A DNA stretch of 64,000 bases, from the NCBI RefSeq assembly GCF_013032005.1, contig NZ_WQBE01000011.1, positions 81,308-145,307 on the forward strand, given 5' to 3'. This document shows positions 16,078-24,395 of this stretch, piece by piece. A program made the translations under genes and the position numbers. This DNA is from Ruegeria atlantica (GTDB lineage: Bacteria > Pseudomonadota > Alphaproteobacteria > Rhodobacterales > Rhodobacteraceae). The first letter of the stretch is position 1, and each line of letters begins with the position of its first letter. The notes below the pieces were generated by a model. It was not told the origin of the DNA and ran no database searches. It saw nothing but the letters and a program-made list of their open reading frames with translations.

Positions 16078-16888
16078 ACCCGTCGGATGAGATGAATTTG
16101 GCACCGGAACTGGACTTGTCCGACCCCACCTGCAACCGGCGGATCTTGGCCTTGGGCTGGGGTGCATCTCGGCGCAGGTCAGCTTTCAAATCAGAAACGA
16201 TCCCAGACAGTTCCATGCCATACCCGACCTTGCGCCGACCATCAAAACCACCCGCGGATACAACCGACAGAATCTGCCAGCGCGGTCCCTTTTTTGCCAG
16301 AATGGCCGACCCCGAAGACCCAAAGGTTACGTCACAGTCAAAGCTGATCAGCCCGCGACCGCGTTGAAGGATGCTGCACGAACGCTGGCGCGTAATTGCC
16401 TCGGATCGGCCTTGCCCGTAGGATGCAACGCTGATCTCGTTGTCGTTGATCCGTCCCTCGTACAACGCAAACGGATCGGCGACGCCGTGCGGGACCGGGG
16501 TATCCAGACGCATCAGCGCCACGTCGATGCGAACTCGCGGTGCCGAGACCGGCGCATTGGCCACAAAATCCGGATGGGTGGCGATCTGGATGACTTTGCG
16601 GTCGGCTAGAGAATTACCGTTGCTCAATCCGGCACGAAACGTCACTTCTCCGGGTTTATAGGGCCGGCCGGTGGCCTTATCCAACGCACAATGAGCCGCC
16701 GTCAGAACCAGATCCCGTGCAATCAGCGTGCCGGTGCAAAAGCCCTTATTGCCGATATCCAGGCGGCCCACCGCCTCCCAGCCATAAAGGTCGTCACGAT
16801 CCGTCAGCTTGCGTTTTGCGGTTTGCGCATGGGATGCGGTCGACAAGACAGACAAGCATAACAATGTGCCCAGCAGAATTCGTATCAT
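16073..16888 (-). CDS. Secreted trypsin-like serine protease (271 aa)
   Basis: Signal peptide at about residues 1-21 (MIRILLGTLLCLSVLSTASH). The S1 fold is shown by GFCTGTLIARDLVLTAAHC (catalytic His), RVRIDVALMRLD (catalytic Asp) and FGSSGSAIL (catalytic Ser in GSSGS rather than GDSGG). Cys pairs flank His and Ser as usual. It should act in the periplasm or outside. Its ATG overlaps the stop of the upstream paralogue by four bases. The V8/glutamyl-endopeptidase-like form of the Ser motif leaves the cleavage specificity open. Confidence 0.8.
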   Translation of the reverse strand: MIRILLGTLLCLSVLSTASHAQTAKRKLTDRDDLYGWEAVGRLDIGNKGFCTGTLIARDLVLTAAHCALDKATGRPYKPGEVTFRAGLSNGNSLADRKVIQIATHPDFVANAPVSAPRVRIDVALMRLDTPVPHGVADPFALYEGRINDNEISVASYGQGRSEAITRQRSCSILQRGRGLISFDCDVTFGSSGSAILAKKGPRWQILSVVSAGGFDGRRKVGYGMELSGIVSDLKADLRRDAPQPKAKIRRLQVGSDKSSSGAKFISSDGS

Positions 16889-17676
16889 GGCTTGATGAAC
16901 CTCGCGCCAATGTTTCTTTTGGATGTACCCTCAGGGGGCGCAGCCAGAAACCCGCGCCCAGCCGACAGTTCAGCTTGCAACAGGCGCAGCGACCCTTCGA
17001 CCGGGGTACCGACGGCAACGCGCTGGCCGTTCAACTCGGCCTTGGCAGCCACCACGGACACGATGCGTGGGCGGTCACCCTCAAAGGAAAAAACCGGCGC
17101 GCCCGAAGAGCCGAACTCGACATCGCAGGACATCACCAGAACTTCTGACCGGCGGGTCATGACCGAGCAGACCTCTTGCAGCGCCGGGGCTTCGGCCCTG
17201 TCTTGCCCGTACGAGACAACGCCCACCTCTTCCCCACGACGGGGGCGATCGCCGGTTTCAAACGGGATCACAGTGGTGTTGCGAATGGGTTGCCACAACT
17301 CGATCAGTGCAATGTCATTGCGCAACCGTGCCGTCGAAGTTTCGTTGTCATAGCGATAGTCCGGATGCACCACCGCCTGCCGCGCCGCACGATAGGCGGA
17401 CGCGCGGCCCAGACGCCACGCAGCCAAAAACTCGACCCCGGACAGATCGATCCGCTGACCGGTTGTTTTGTCGTACAGGCAATGCGCGGCGGTCAGCACC
17501 AAAGTAGGTGAGATCAGCGTACCCGTGCAAAACCCCGATCCGTTTATATCCAGACGGCCAACGGCCATCCACGCCCGCCCGGCATCGGTGGTATCCAGGC
17601 TTTTTAGCCCACTATCCTGCGCCGCGGCCGCTATCGGCATCAATGCCAGCGCTAAAGCCCTGATCCAGTTTTGCAA
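16885..17676 (-). CDS. Secreted trypsin-like serine protease (263 aa), tandem paralogue
   Basis: Signal peptide (MQNWIRALALALMPIAAAAQ). Triad motifs: GFCTGTLISPTLVLTAAHC (His), RLRNDIALIEL (Asp) and EFGSSGAPVF (Ser). It shares the same plan, spacing and C-terminal region (ending IGARFIKP, compare GAKFISSDGS in the downstream copy), so the two arose by tandem duplication. They are translationally coupled by a 4-base overlap and probably made together. The substrate is unknown. Confidence 0.8.
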   Translation of the reverse strand: MQNWIRALALALMPIAAAAQDSGLKSLDTTDAGRAWMAVGRLDINGSGFCTGTLISPTLVLTAAHCLYDKTTGQRIDLSGVEFLAAWRLGRASAYRAARQAVVHPDYRYDNETSTARLRNDIALIELWQPIRNTTVIPFETGDRPRRGEEVGVVSYGQDRAEAPALQEVCSVMTRRSEVLVMSCDVEFGSSGAPVFSFEGDRPRIVSVVAAKAELNGQRVAVGTPVEGSLRLLQAELSAGRGFLAAPPEGTSKRNIGARFIKP

Positions 17677-17794
17677 GCGGTTCTCCGGCGTTGCTGTTGG
17701 ATCACCTTCCTACGGTCGTGGTTGGGCGAAAATAGGGCAGCCGTGCCGGGTTTGGTTTCGTCCGAAAACTGATGCGCTGCTGCATCAACCAGGC

Positions 17795-19111
17795 TTACCT
17801 GAGGATCGGAATCTGTGCCCCATCACCCGGTTGCAAGGCCCGTGGTTTGGGGCCACCGGTGGCCCAGTCCAACAATTCAACCGTGTGCAAAACCGGAATA
17901 TCTGTGCCCGAGCCGATTTGCATCATGCAACCAATATTGCCCGCCGCGATCATGTCGGGCTTCTTGGCCTCAAGCGTTTTCACTTTGCGCTGCTTCAACT
18001 GGCCCGAGATTTCCGGCTGCATCAGGTTATACGTACCAGCGCTGCCACAGCACAAATGGCTGTCAGCAGGCTCTAATACGGTGAATCCAGCCTTTTTCAA
18101 CAAAGTCTTGGGATGAGTTTTGATCTGTTGCCCATGCTGCAGAGAACATGCCGCGTGATAGGCAACGGTCAAGTTCTGGTTCGTACCTTCGGGAAGGTCC
18201 AGAAGCATCAGCAATTCGCTGACATCCATCGCGATATCCGCCACCCGCGCGGCGTCTTCTGCTAGCGGATCGTTTCGGAACATGTGCCCGTAATCCTTGA
18301 CCGTCGTGCCGCAACCTGAGGTGTTGATAACGATGGCGTCCAGTCCACCGCCATCCATCTCGGCCGTCCAGGCCTTGATATTGGCTTGGGCCGCTTTGTG
18401 ACTGTCGCCGGTCTTGCCCATGTGATGGGTCAGCGCGCCACAGCACCCGGCCCCTTTGGCCACCACAACCTCACACCCCAACCGGGTCAGCAGGCGAATG
18501 GTTGCGTCGTTGATATCGGTGTTCAGCGCCTTTTGCGCACAGCCTGTCATCAAAGCCACGCGTTTCTTGCGCGGTCCCTTGGACACAAAGCTTTGCGGGT
18601 CGTCATTTCGGCTGACCGGAGGGATATGCTTGGGCGCCATATCCAACATCGCCCGCAGTCGCGCATCCGGCATGAGGAAGCGAAACGGGCGGCCCAGTTT
18701 CGCCCCAAGTAGCGCCCAGCGGAATCGTGTCGGGTAGGGCAGAATTTGCGCCAGTATCCAGCGCAGCGCACGATCACTGAAGGGGCGTTTGTAATTCTGT
18801 TCGATATAGTCCCGCGCGTGATCCACCAGATGCATGTAATGCACGCCGGACGGGCAGGTTGTCATACAAGCCAGGCAGGACAGACAACGATCGATATGCC
18901 GTACCGTTTTTTCATCCGGCACACGCTCATTCTCAAGCATGTCCTTGATCAGATAGATACGTCCGCGCGGGCTGTCGAGTTCGTCGCCCAGTACCTGATA
19001 GGTGGGGCAGGTGGCAGTACAGAACCCGCAATGCACACAGCTACGCAGAATTTCATTCGCGCGCTGGATCGCCGGGTCCTTCAGCTGTTCTTCGGTAAAC
19101 GTCGTCTGCAT
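17795..19111 (-). CDS. glcF: Glycolate oxidase iron-sulfur subunit GlcF
   Basis: A 438-residue protein with two 4Fe-4S binding motifs near the N-terminus (CVHCGFCTATCP and CLSCLACMTTCPSGV), followed by two CCG-type modules (AGCCGALTHHMGKTGDSHKA and HLCCGSAGTYNLMQPEISGQ), the architecture of GlcF. It passes electrons from the flavin subunits of glycolate oxidase to the respiratory chain. The ATG at 19111 is preferred over a TTG two codons earlier. It follows glcE by a few bases, forming glcD-glcE-glcF in that order on the minus strand. Confidence 0.93.
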   Translation of the reverse strand: MQTTFTEEQLKDPAIQRANEILRSCVHCGFCTATCPTYQVLGDELDSPRGRIYLIKDMLENERVPDEKTVRHIDRCLSCLACMTTCPSGVHYMHLVDHARDYIEQNYKRPFSDRALRWILAQILPYPTRFRWALLGAKLGRPFRFLMPDARLRAMLDMAPKHIPPVSRNDDPQSFVSKGPRKKRVALMTGCAQKALNTDINDATIRLLTRLGCEVVVAKGAGCCGALTHHMGKTGDSHKAAQANIKAWTAEMDGGGLDAIVINTSGCGTTVKDYGHMFRNDPLAEDAARVADIAMDVSELLMLLDLPEGTNQNLTVAYHAACSLQHGQQIKTHPKTLLKKAGFTVLEPADSHLCCGSAGTYNLMQPEISGQLKQRKVKTLEAKKPDMIAAGNIGCMMQIGSGTDIPVLHTVELLDWATGGPKPRALQPGDGAQIPILR

Positions 19112-19115
19112 CAAT

Positions 19116-20216
19116 TTATCCCATCAGGCCCGGATTGAAGAGGCCGCGTGGATCAAAACGCTGTCTTAATCCCCGTGTTAGAGCCTTAACTTCCGCAAGT
19201 TCAGGCTGAAATTGACCCAAAATTTCTATTGTATCTGCTCCAGCCCGTACCAGTGTTGCGTGGCCGTCTAATGCACCCAAACGTGCGCGCAGATCAGTTC
19301 CCTGTGAGACCCGCGCCCAGATCAGGCCCCCGCCCCAATCGAACAAAAGCTGGTCCGCTGCCAGATGCATCGAAACATCGGGCGCGTCGCTTGGCTTGAC
19401 CGAAATCCGCCAGACGTCGCCGTCTAGACTCTGAAACGGCTTAACATCACGCAGGTCTTGCCACAGGTCAGCAGGATCCGGGATTTCTTTGACCTCACCG
19501 AATCCGGTCAATACGGATCTCAGTTGGCCCAAGCGATAGGACACCGAATCGGAAAACCCCTCGATCCGCAAATAGGTGCGCCCATCTTGAGGGTCATACG
19601 CGGCCCCGTTGACCTCAAATGGAGATTTCAGTGCTGCGGACATGGCTTGCACTGCGTCTTCAGCATCAGCGACCTGTACAGCCAAGGTCGCGGTGGATTC
19701 GGGCTTTGGCAGCACTTTCAGCGACACTTCGGTTAAAATCCCCAACGTGCCCCAGGACCCTGCCATCAATTTGACCAGATCGTATCCGGTAACGTTTTTC
19801 ATCACCCGGCCACCGTTTTTGATCATCTGCCCCTTGCCATCGACATATCGCACACCCAGCAGGAAATCCCGGCAGGCCCCGGCTTGAATACGCCGTGGGC
19901 CCGAGATATTGGCCGCCACGACACCGCCGATGGTGGGCTCTCCGCCCGTGCCCAGCAGACCACGATGATCCATAGGCTCAAACGGCAATTGCTGGCCTTC
20001 TGCCTCCAGAGCGGCCTCAATTTCGGCCAAGGGTGTGCCGGCCTGCGCCACAAGGGTCAGCGCGCCGGGTTCATACAGGGTTATTCCGCTTAGGCCCGCG
20101 GTGTGAATGGTTGCGTCTGGCCCGCCAATACCACGGGTGCCACCACCGGCAATACGCACCGGATGGCTCAGTCCGGCCACCATCTCGGCCAGTTCGGTTT
20201 CCGTCTTGGGTTTCAT
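19116..20216 (-). CDS. glcE: Glycolate oxidase FAD-binding subunit GlcE
   Basis: A 366-residue FAD-linked oxidase subunit. The PCMH-type FAD segment is visible as RIAGGGTRGIGGPDATIHTA, then LGTGGEPTIGGVVAANISGP and DFLLGVRYVDGKGQMIKNGG, with VMKNVTGYDLVKLMAGSWGT typical of GlcE. It is shorter than GlcD, as expected. Together with GlcD and GlcF it oxidises glycolate, a photorespiratory product excreted by algae, to glyoxylate. Confidence 0.92.
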   Translation of the reverse strand: MKPKTETELAEMVAGLSHPVRIAGGGTRGIGGPDATIHTAGLSGITLYEPGALTLVAQAGTPLAEIEAALEAEGQQLPFEPMDHRGLLGTGGEPTIGGVVAANISGPRRIQAGACRDFLLGVRYVDGKGQMIKNGGRVMKNVTGYDLVKLMAGSWGTLGILTEVSLKVLPKPESTATLAVQVADAEDAVQAMSAALKSPFEVNGAAYDPQDGRTYLRIEGFSDSVSYRLGQLRSVLTGFGEVKEIPDPADLWQDLRDVKPFQSLDGDVWRISVKPSDAPDVSMHLAADQLLFDWGGGLIWARVSQGTDLRARLGALDGHATLVRAGADTIEILGQFQPELAEVKALTRGLRQRFDPRGLFNPGLMG

Positions 20217-20241
20217 CGCATATCTTTTGTGTTAGAGCCTA

Positions 20242-21690
20242 TTATTCCGCAGCCAAACGCACATCGCGCCGGGATGCTGACGCGTCCAGAGGGAACACTT
20301 TGGCGGGGTTCAGCAACCATTTCGGATCAAACACATCCTTGATCGCCATCTGTGCTTCCAGGTCTTGCGGCGCGTATTGATGTGTCATCAAATCCCTCTT
20401 TTCCACGCCTACCCCGTGTTCACCCGTCAGGCAGCCGCCTACATCAACGCATAGCCGCAGAATGTCGGCGCCAAACGCCTCGCATTTCTCAAGATCACCG
20501 GGTTTGTTGGCGTCGAACAGGATCAGAGGGTGCATGTTACCATCACCCGCATGAAACACATTACCGACGGGCAGGCCGTAGTCTTGGCTCATCTCGCCGA
20601 TCCGGCGCAACACTTCGGGCAGGGACGAGACCGGGATCGTACCGTCCAGACACATATAGTCGTTCATCTGCCCCATGGCCCCAAAGGCCGATTTCCGGCC
20701 CAACCAAATCTTGGCGCTTTCCTCGGGCGATTGGCTTTCGCGAATTTCCACCGGGTTATGGCGTTTGGCAATCTCGACGATCTTCGACAGTTGATAGTCG
20801 ATCTCAGCCTCGGACCCTTCGACCTCGATGATCAGCAGCGCCGTGCAATCGGGATAGCCTGCTTTGGCAAAATTCTCACAAGCCCTGATGCACAGCGTGT
20901 CCATAAACTCGATCGCGACGGGCAGAATGCCCGATTTGATAATATCCGAGACACAATGCCCGGCGACTTCGTTGTCGTCGAAACCAATCAGAACCGGCCG
21001 AGCGCCCTCGGGTTTGCGCAGTATGCGAAGCGTTGCTTCGGTCACGACACCCAATTGCCCTTCCGAGCCGCAAACCACCCCCAGCAGGTCCAATCCACCT
21101 GCATCCAGATGCGCGCCGCCGATCTCAACCACACTGCCGTCCATCAATACCATGGTCACGCCCAACAAGTTGTTGGTCGTCACACCGTATTTCAGGCAAT
21201 GCGCCCCGCCGGAATTCATCGCGACATTGCCCGCGATGGCGCAGGCCAGTTGTGACGAAGGATCGGGGGCGTAGAAGAAATCCTCTTCCTCAACGGCCCC
21301 GGTCACGCTCAGATTGGTGCGGCCGGTCTGAACGCGGATATAGCGATTGTCATAATCGGTCTCCAACACCTCGTTCATGCGGGCGATGCCCAGAATGACG
21401 CAATCCGCCGTCGGCAATGCCCCGCCCGCCAGAGACGTGCCCGAACCGCGCGGCACAACCGGCACGCCTTCGGCATGGCAGATGCGCAGCACGTCCGAGA
21501 CCTGTTGCGTGGTCGCCGGCAGCACCGCCAGCATCGGAGGACATTTATACGCCGTCAGCGCATCGCATTCATACGCGAGGGTTTCAGCAGCATCATGGAT
21601 CACGGCATCTTGGGGCAAAACCTCCAGCAATTGCTGCAAAACGGCGTCCCTGCGGCGCAGAATATCTGGGTTTGGCGTTGGCATGTCCAT
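20242..21690 (-). CDS. glcD: Glycolate oxidase subunit GlcD
   Basis: A 482-residue FAD-linked (S)-2-hydroxyacid oxidase. The FAD domain shows VPRGSGTSLAGGALPTADCV and then ACAIAGNVAMNSGGAHCLKY; the C-terminal cap shows NVFHAGDGNMHPLILFDANK and GGCLTGEHGVGVEKRDLM with the expected His residues. The ATG at 21690 (MDMPTPNPD) has GGAGGG at 21697-21702; a longer frame upstream would cross the operator. It is the first gene of glcDEF. Confidence 0.94.
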   Translation of the reverse strand: MDMPTPNPDILRRRDAVLQQLLEVLPQDAVIHDAAETLAYECDALTAYKCPPMLAVLPATTQQVSDVLRICHAEGVPVVPRGSGTSLAGGALPTADCVILGIARMNEVLETDYDNRYIRVQTGRTNLSVTGAVEEEDFFYAPDPSSQLACAIAGNVAMNSGGAHCLKYGVTTNNLLGVTMVLMDGSVVEIGGAHLDAGGLDLLGVVCGSEGQLGVVTEATLRILRKPEGARPVLIGFDDNEVAGHCVSDIIKSGILPVAIEFMDTLCIRACENFAKAGYPDCTALLIIEVEGSEAEIDYQLSKIVEIAKRHNPVEIRESQSPEESAKIWLGRKSAFGAMGQMNDYMCLDGTIPVSSLPEVLRRIGEMSQDYGLPVGNVFHAGDGNMHPLILFDANKPGDLEKCEAFGADILRLCVDVGGCLTGEHGVGVEKRDLMTHQYAPQDLEAQMAIKDVFDPKWLLNPAKVFPLDASASRRDVRLAAE

Positions 21691-21705
21691 GGCGAGCCCT
21701 CCGGT

Positions 21706-21726
21706 TTGGTAAATTAATATTACCAA
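21706..21726. promoter_or_regulatory. Inverted-repeat operator upstream of glcD
   Basis: TTGGTAA (21706-21712) and TTACCAA (21720-21726) are perfect 7-base arms around an AT-only 7-base centre. The site ends 16 bases before the glcD start on its promoter side and also faces the divergent DUF599 gene. TGGT...ACCA halves are common for GntR/FadR-type regulators, several of which control glycolate genes. No such regulator is encoded next to it. Confidence 0.65.
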
Positions 21727-21772
21727 TTTCTACATCTGGCAAGTTCTCTTGGCCGCGCGTAGTGTCGCGACC

Positions 21773-22483
21773 ATGACCTGGATTGAACGCGCCCTGGTGT
21801 TTTCACCACTCGACTATGCGGCCATTTTGCTGCTGTTTTGTGCCTGGCAGTGGATCGGCTGGCGGATCGACAACCCTTCACCGCGCAAAAACTCCGTCAC
21901 GATGATGATGGATGATTTTCGCCGCAACTGGATGCACGAGATGGTAACGCGCCAACCGCGCATGTTTGATGCGCAGATGGTTGGCACCATGCGGCAGGGC
22001 AGCACGTTTTTCGCCTCGACCACGATGATTGCCATTGGCGGCGGGCTGGCCTTGCTGGGCAATACCGAACGTCTGGCCGGAGTGGCGCAGGATCTGGCCA
22101 TAGGCAGCGCCCCGGCCTTGGTCTGGGAGATCAAGATTCTGATTGTACTGGCATTTCTGTCCAACGCGTTTCTGAAGTATGTCTGGGCGCATCGCCTGTT
22201 CGGCTATTGCGGGGTGCTGATGGCCGCCGTGCCCAATGACCCCGAAGACCCGCAGGCCTATCCCCGCGCCGCGCAAGCCGCCGAGATTTGCGTTACCGCC
22301 GCGCGCAGCTTCAACCGTGCCCTTCGAGCGACCTATTTTGCGCTGGCCTCGGTGACATGGATATTGGGGCCGGTTGCCCTGATCATCGGCACCACCGTCA
22401 CCTTTGGCGTGTTGTACCGGCGGGAATTTGCCTCGCATTCACGATCGATCCTGATGGACCTGCCACCCAACACAGGTTCGTGA
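21773..22483 (+). CDS. DUF599 family membrane protein
   Basis: A 236-residue protein starting MTWIERALVFSPLDYAAILL, the usual opening of DUF599. About four membrane helices are visible (near residues 12-28, 75-95, 115-135 and 185-210). A polar stretch (SVTMMMDDFRRNWMHEMVTR) lies between the first two. The function of the family is unknown. It is divergent from glcD and overlaps or nearly abuts the next small gene. Confidence 0.75.
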   Translation: MTWIERALVFSPLDYAAILLLFCAWQWIGWRIDNPSPRKNSVTMMMDDFRRNWMHEMVTRQPRMFDAQMVGTMRQGSTFFASTTMIAIGGGLALLGNTERLAGVAQDLAIGSAPALVWEIKILIVLAFLSNAFLKYVWAHRLFGYCGVLMAAVPNDPEDPQAYPRAAQAAEICVTAARSFNRALRATYFALASVTWILGPVALIIGTTVTFGVLYRREFASHSRSILMDLPPNTGS

Positions 22484-22518
22484 TGACGCGGGTGCGTCGC
22501 ACACCCTATGGTCAGCGC

Positions 22519-22866
22519 ATGCGATACCTGATTCTCAGTGCCTTTCTGGCCAGCCCTGCCCTTGCCGATCCGTCGGTGATCGAGAATGTCTCAGCCCGTC
22601 AGAGCGGCGATACCTGGCGATTCGACGTGACGATCCGCCATCCCGATACTGGCTGGGATCATTACGCCGATGGCTGGCGCGTGCTGGATATGGACGGCGA
22701 CGAGCTGGGCATGCGCGTGTTGCACCATCCACATGAGAATGAGCAGCCCTTTACCCGTTCACTCAGTGGTGTCGTGATTCCCAAGGGCGCTACTCAAGTG
22801 CAGGTTCAGGCACGGTGCAATGTGGATGGCTGGAACGAAGGCACCACGGTTGTTGATCTGAACTGA
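22519..22866 (+). CDS. Small secreted protein of unknown function (115 aa)
   Basis: The start at 22519 gives a clean signal peptide (MRYLILSAFLASPALADPS); an in-frame ATG at 22483, overlapping the previous stop, would add 12 residues ahead of it. The mature protein is a single beta-rich domain of about 100 residues (WRFDVTIRHPDTGWDHYADG; GVVIPKGATQVQVQARCNVD). It looks like a small periplasmic immunoglobulin-like fold, but no family is recognised. It is probably co-transcribed with the DUF599 gene. Confidence 0.6.
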   Translation: MRYLILSAFLASPALADPSVIENVSARQSGDTWRFDVTIRHPDTGWDHYADGWRVLDMDGDELGMRVLHHPHENEQPFTRSLSGVVIPKGATQVQVQARCNVDGWNEGTTVVDLN

Positions 22867-22869
22867 GAG

Positions 22870-23355
22870 TCAGAAAACACCCAGACTCAGACCTGCGGCC
22901 AAGGCGGCGCCGATTTCGCGACATTTTTCCAGTTGATCACCAGGGATGGTCTTTTCCGCCAAGATCGCCTTGGGCGATTGAGCTTGGGTACAGATGATCA
23001 GGGGCGGTTGCACCTCTTTCAACCGCCAGCCGGTTGCGATCCGGGCCATTTGGCGCGCGGCGTTCTCGCCATCGGACCCGGCGCACACCATCTGGGCATA
23101 GGGACGGCCTTCGATCTTGCCCAGTACGGGATAATAGCTGCGGTCGAAAAACTCTTTCATCAAACCCGAAATCGCGGCCAGATTCTCGGGCGCGCAGAAC
23201 AGGTAGCCATCGGCGCGCAGGAGATCGTCCGGTCCGGCCTGATCGGCGGGTTTCAGGATGGTTTCAGCCTCATCATGCGCGGCCTCAGCCGCGGCTTCGG
23301 CCATTTGCCGGGCGCCGCCGGTGCGCGAATGGTAGACGATCAAAAGCTGCGCCAT
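22870..23355 (-). CDS. Flavodoxin-like NAD(P)H-dependent oxidoreductase
   Basis: A 161-residue flavodoxin fold. The FMN phosphate loop is LLIVYHSRTGGARQMAEAA. The second flavin loop region is GYLFCAPENLAAISGLMKEF, followed by FFDRSYYPVL. Such proteins reduce quinones or iron-sulfur partners. It starts one base before the rlmH stop region, so it is likely translated from the same mRNA as rlmH. The substrate cannot be read from the sequence. Confidence 0.75.
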   Translation of the reverse strand: MAQLLIVYHSRTGGARQMAEAAAEAAHDEAETILKPADQAGPDDLLRADGYLFCAPENLAAISGLMKEFFDRSYYPVLGKIEGRPYAQMVCAGSDGENAARQMARIATGWRLKEVQPPLIICTQAQSPKAILAEKTIPGDQLEKCREIGAALAAGLSLGVF

Positions 23356-23356
23356 G

Positions 23357-23827
23357 TCAGACCCGGTGGTAAGGGCCGCCCGACAGGATGGTTGCAGCCC
23401 GGTACAGTTGCTCGGCCAGCATCACACGGACCAGCATATGGGGCCAGACCATTGACCCGAATGAGATAGAAAAATCGGCCTCGTCCCGCAGATTAGGGTC
23501 TATTCCGTCCGCCCCGCCAATGATCAGCGCCAAATCCTGACGCCCGGCATCGCGCCATCCGCCCAGTTTCTTGGCAAAATCCGGCGAGGACATCACCCGC
23601 CCCCGCTCGTCCAGTGTGCAGATCACTGCGCCCTTGGGCAGAGCCTTACGCAGCAGCGCGGCTTCCGCCCCCATGCCTGCGTTTTTCTTGTCCTCAACCT
23701 CGATCACCCGCGCAGGACCAAGGCCCAGCGCGCGGCCGGTCCGGTCAAATCGGGTCAGGTAATCATCAAGCAGGGACTTCTCCGGTCCGGCACGCAATCG
23801 CCCGACCGCACAAATGCTTATACGCAT
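23357..23827 (-). CDS. rlmH: 23S rRNA pseudouridine-1915 N3-methyltransferase RlmH
   Basis: A 156-residue SPOUT-family methyltransferase that modifies pseudouridine 1915 of 23S rRNA. Visible family motifs: N-terminal [20 protein letters not shown], central [19 protein letters not shown], the knot segment [19 protein letters not shown], and the C-terminus [19 protein letters not shown]. Length is standard. It follows rsfS, a very common pairing. Confidence 0.95.
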   Translation of the reverse strand: MRISICAVGRLRAGPEKSLLDDYLTRFDRTGRALGLGPARVIEVEDKKNAGMGAEAALLRKALPKGAVICTLDERGRVMSSPDFAKKLGGWRDAGRQDLALIIGGADGIDPNLRDEADFSISFGSMVWPHMLVRVMLAEQLYRAATILSGGPYHRV

Positions 23828-23871
23828 ATTTCTCTCGCCGCCGACCTGTTAATGCAGGCCGGGATGGCGCC

Positions 23872-24231
23872 TCAGTTCGCCGAGGCGCTGCCGCCCTGAG
23901 GCAGCCACATCTTTTCCAGCTGATAGAATTCACGCACTTCGGGGCGGAAGATATGGACGATCACGTCGCCCGTATCGATCAACACCCAGTCGCCGGCATC
24001 CTTGCCTTCGACCTTCGAGGTGAAACCGAATTCCTGCTTGATGCGATCCGTCAACTTTTCCGCCATGGCCGAGACCTGACGGGTCGACCGACCCGAGGCA
24101 ATCACCATGTGATCCGCAACCGAGGACTTGCCTTGCAGGTTGATCTGCACGACATCTTCGGCCTTGTCATCGGAAAGTGAGGAAAGGATACGTTCAAGCA
24201 GCTTGTCGCTGATTGACTGAGAGTGAGCCAT
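23872..24231 (-). CDS. rsfS: Ribosome silencing factor RsfS
   Basis: A 119-residue RsfS/Iojap protein, which binds uL14 and blocks subunit joining when nutrients are scarce. Motifs: LSDDKAEDVVQINLQGKSSV, ADHMVIASGRSTRQVSAMAE, KDAGDWVLIDTGDVIVHIFR and PEVREFYQLEKMW. The ATG at 24231 (MAHSQSIS) is chosen because the family begins just before a serine-rich helix; the frame is open nine codons further. It is upstream of rlmH by 44 bases. Confidence 0.92.
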   Translation of the reverse strand: MAHSQSISDKLLERILSSLSDDKAEDVVQINLQGKSSVADHMVIASGRSTRQVSAMAEKLTDRIKQEFGFTSKVEGKDAGDWVLIDTGDVIVHIFRPEVREFYQLEKMWLPQGGSASAN

Positions 24232-24307
24232 TACATTGGCCCGGTCATCGGCGGGCAAACCCGCCTGGGTATGTAGAGACAGAACATAGTCCTCCTTTGC
24301 TGCGCGC

Positions 24308-24329
24308 CGTAAAACCCCGGCGCCGGGGT
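24308..24329 (-). terminator. Terminator after the mscS-like gene
   Basis: ACCCCGGCGCCGGGGT (24314-24329) is a perfect palindrome, and on the minus strand it is followed by TTTTA. It lies about 66 bases past the mechanosensitive channel stop and before rsfS, so it probably ends the channel transcript. Confidence 0.6.
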
Positions 24330-24395
24330 ACTAATAAGGTAACAAGGGGAATGCAACATTTCAATGAAACGCCGCTATGCGGGGCGCACAGGGGA

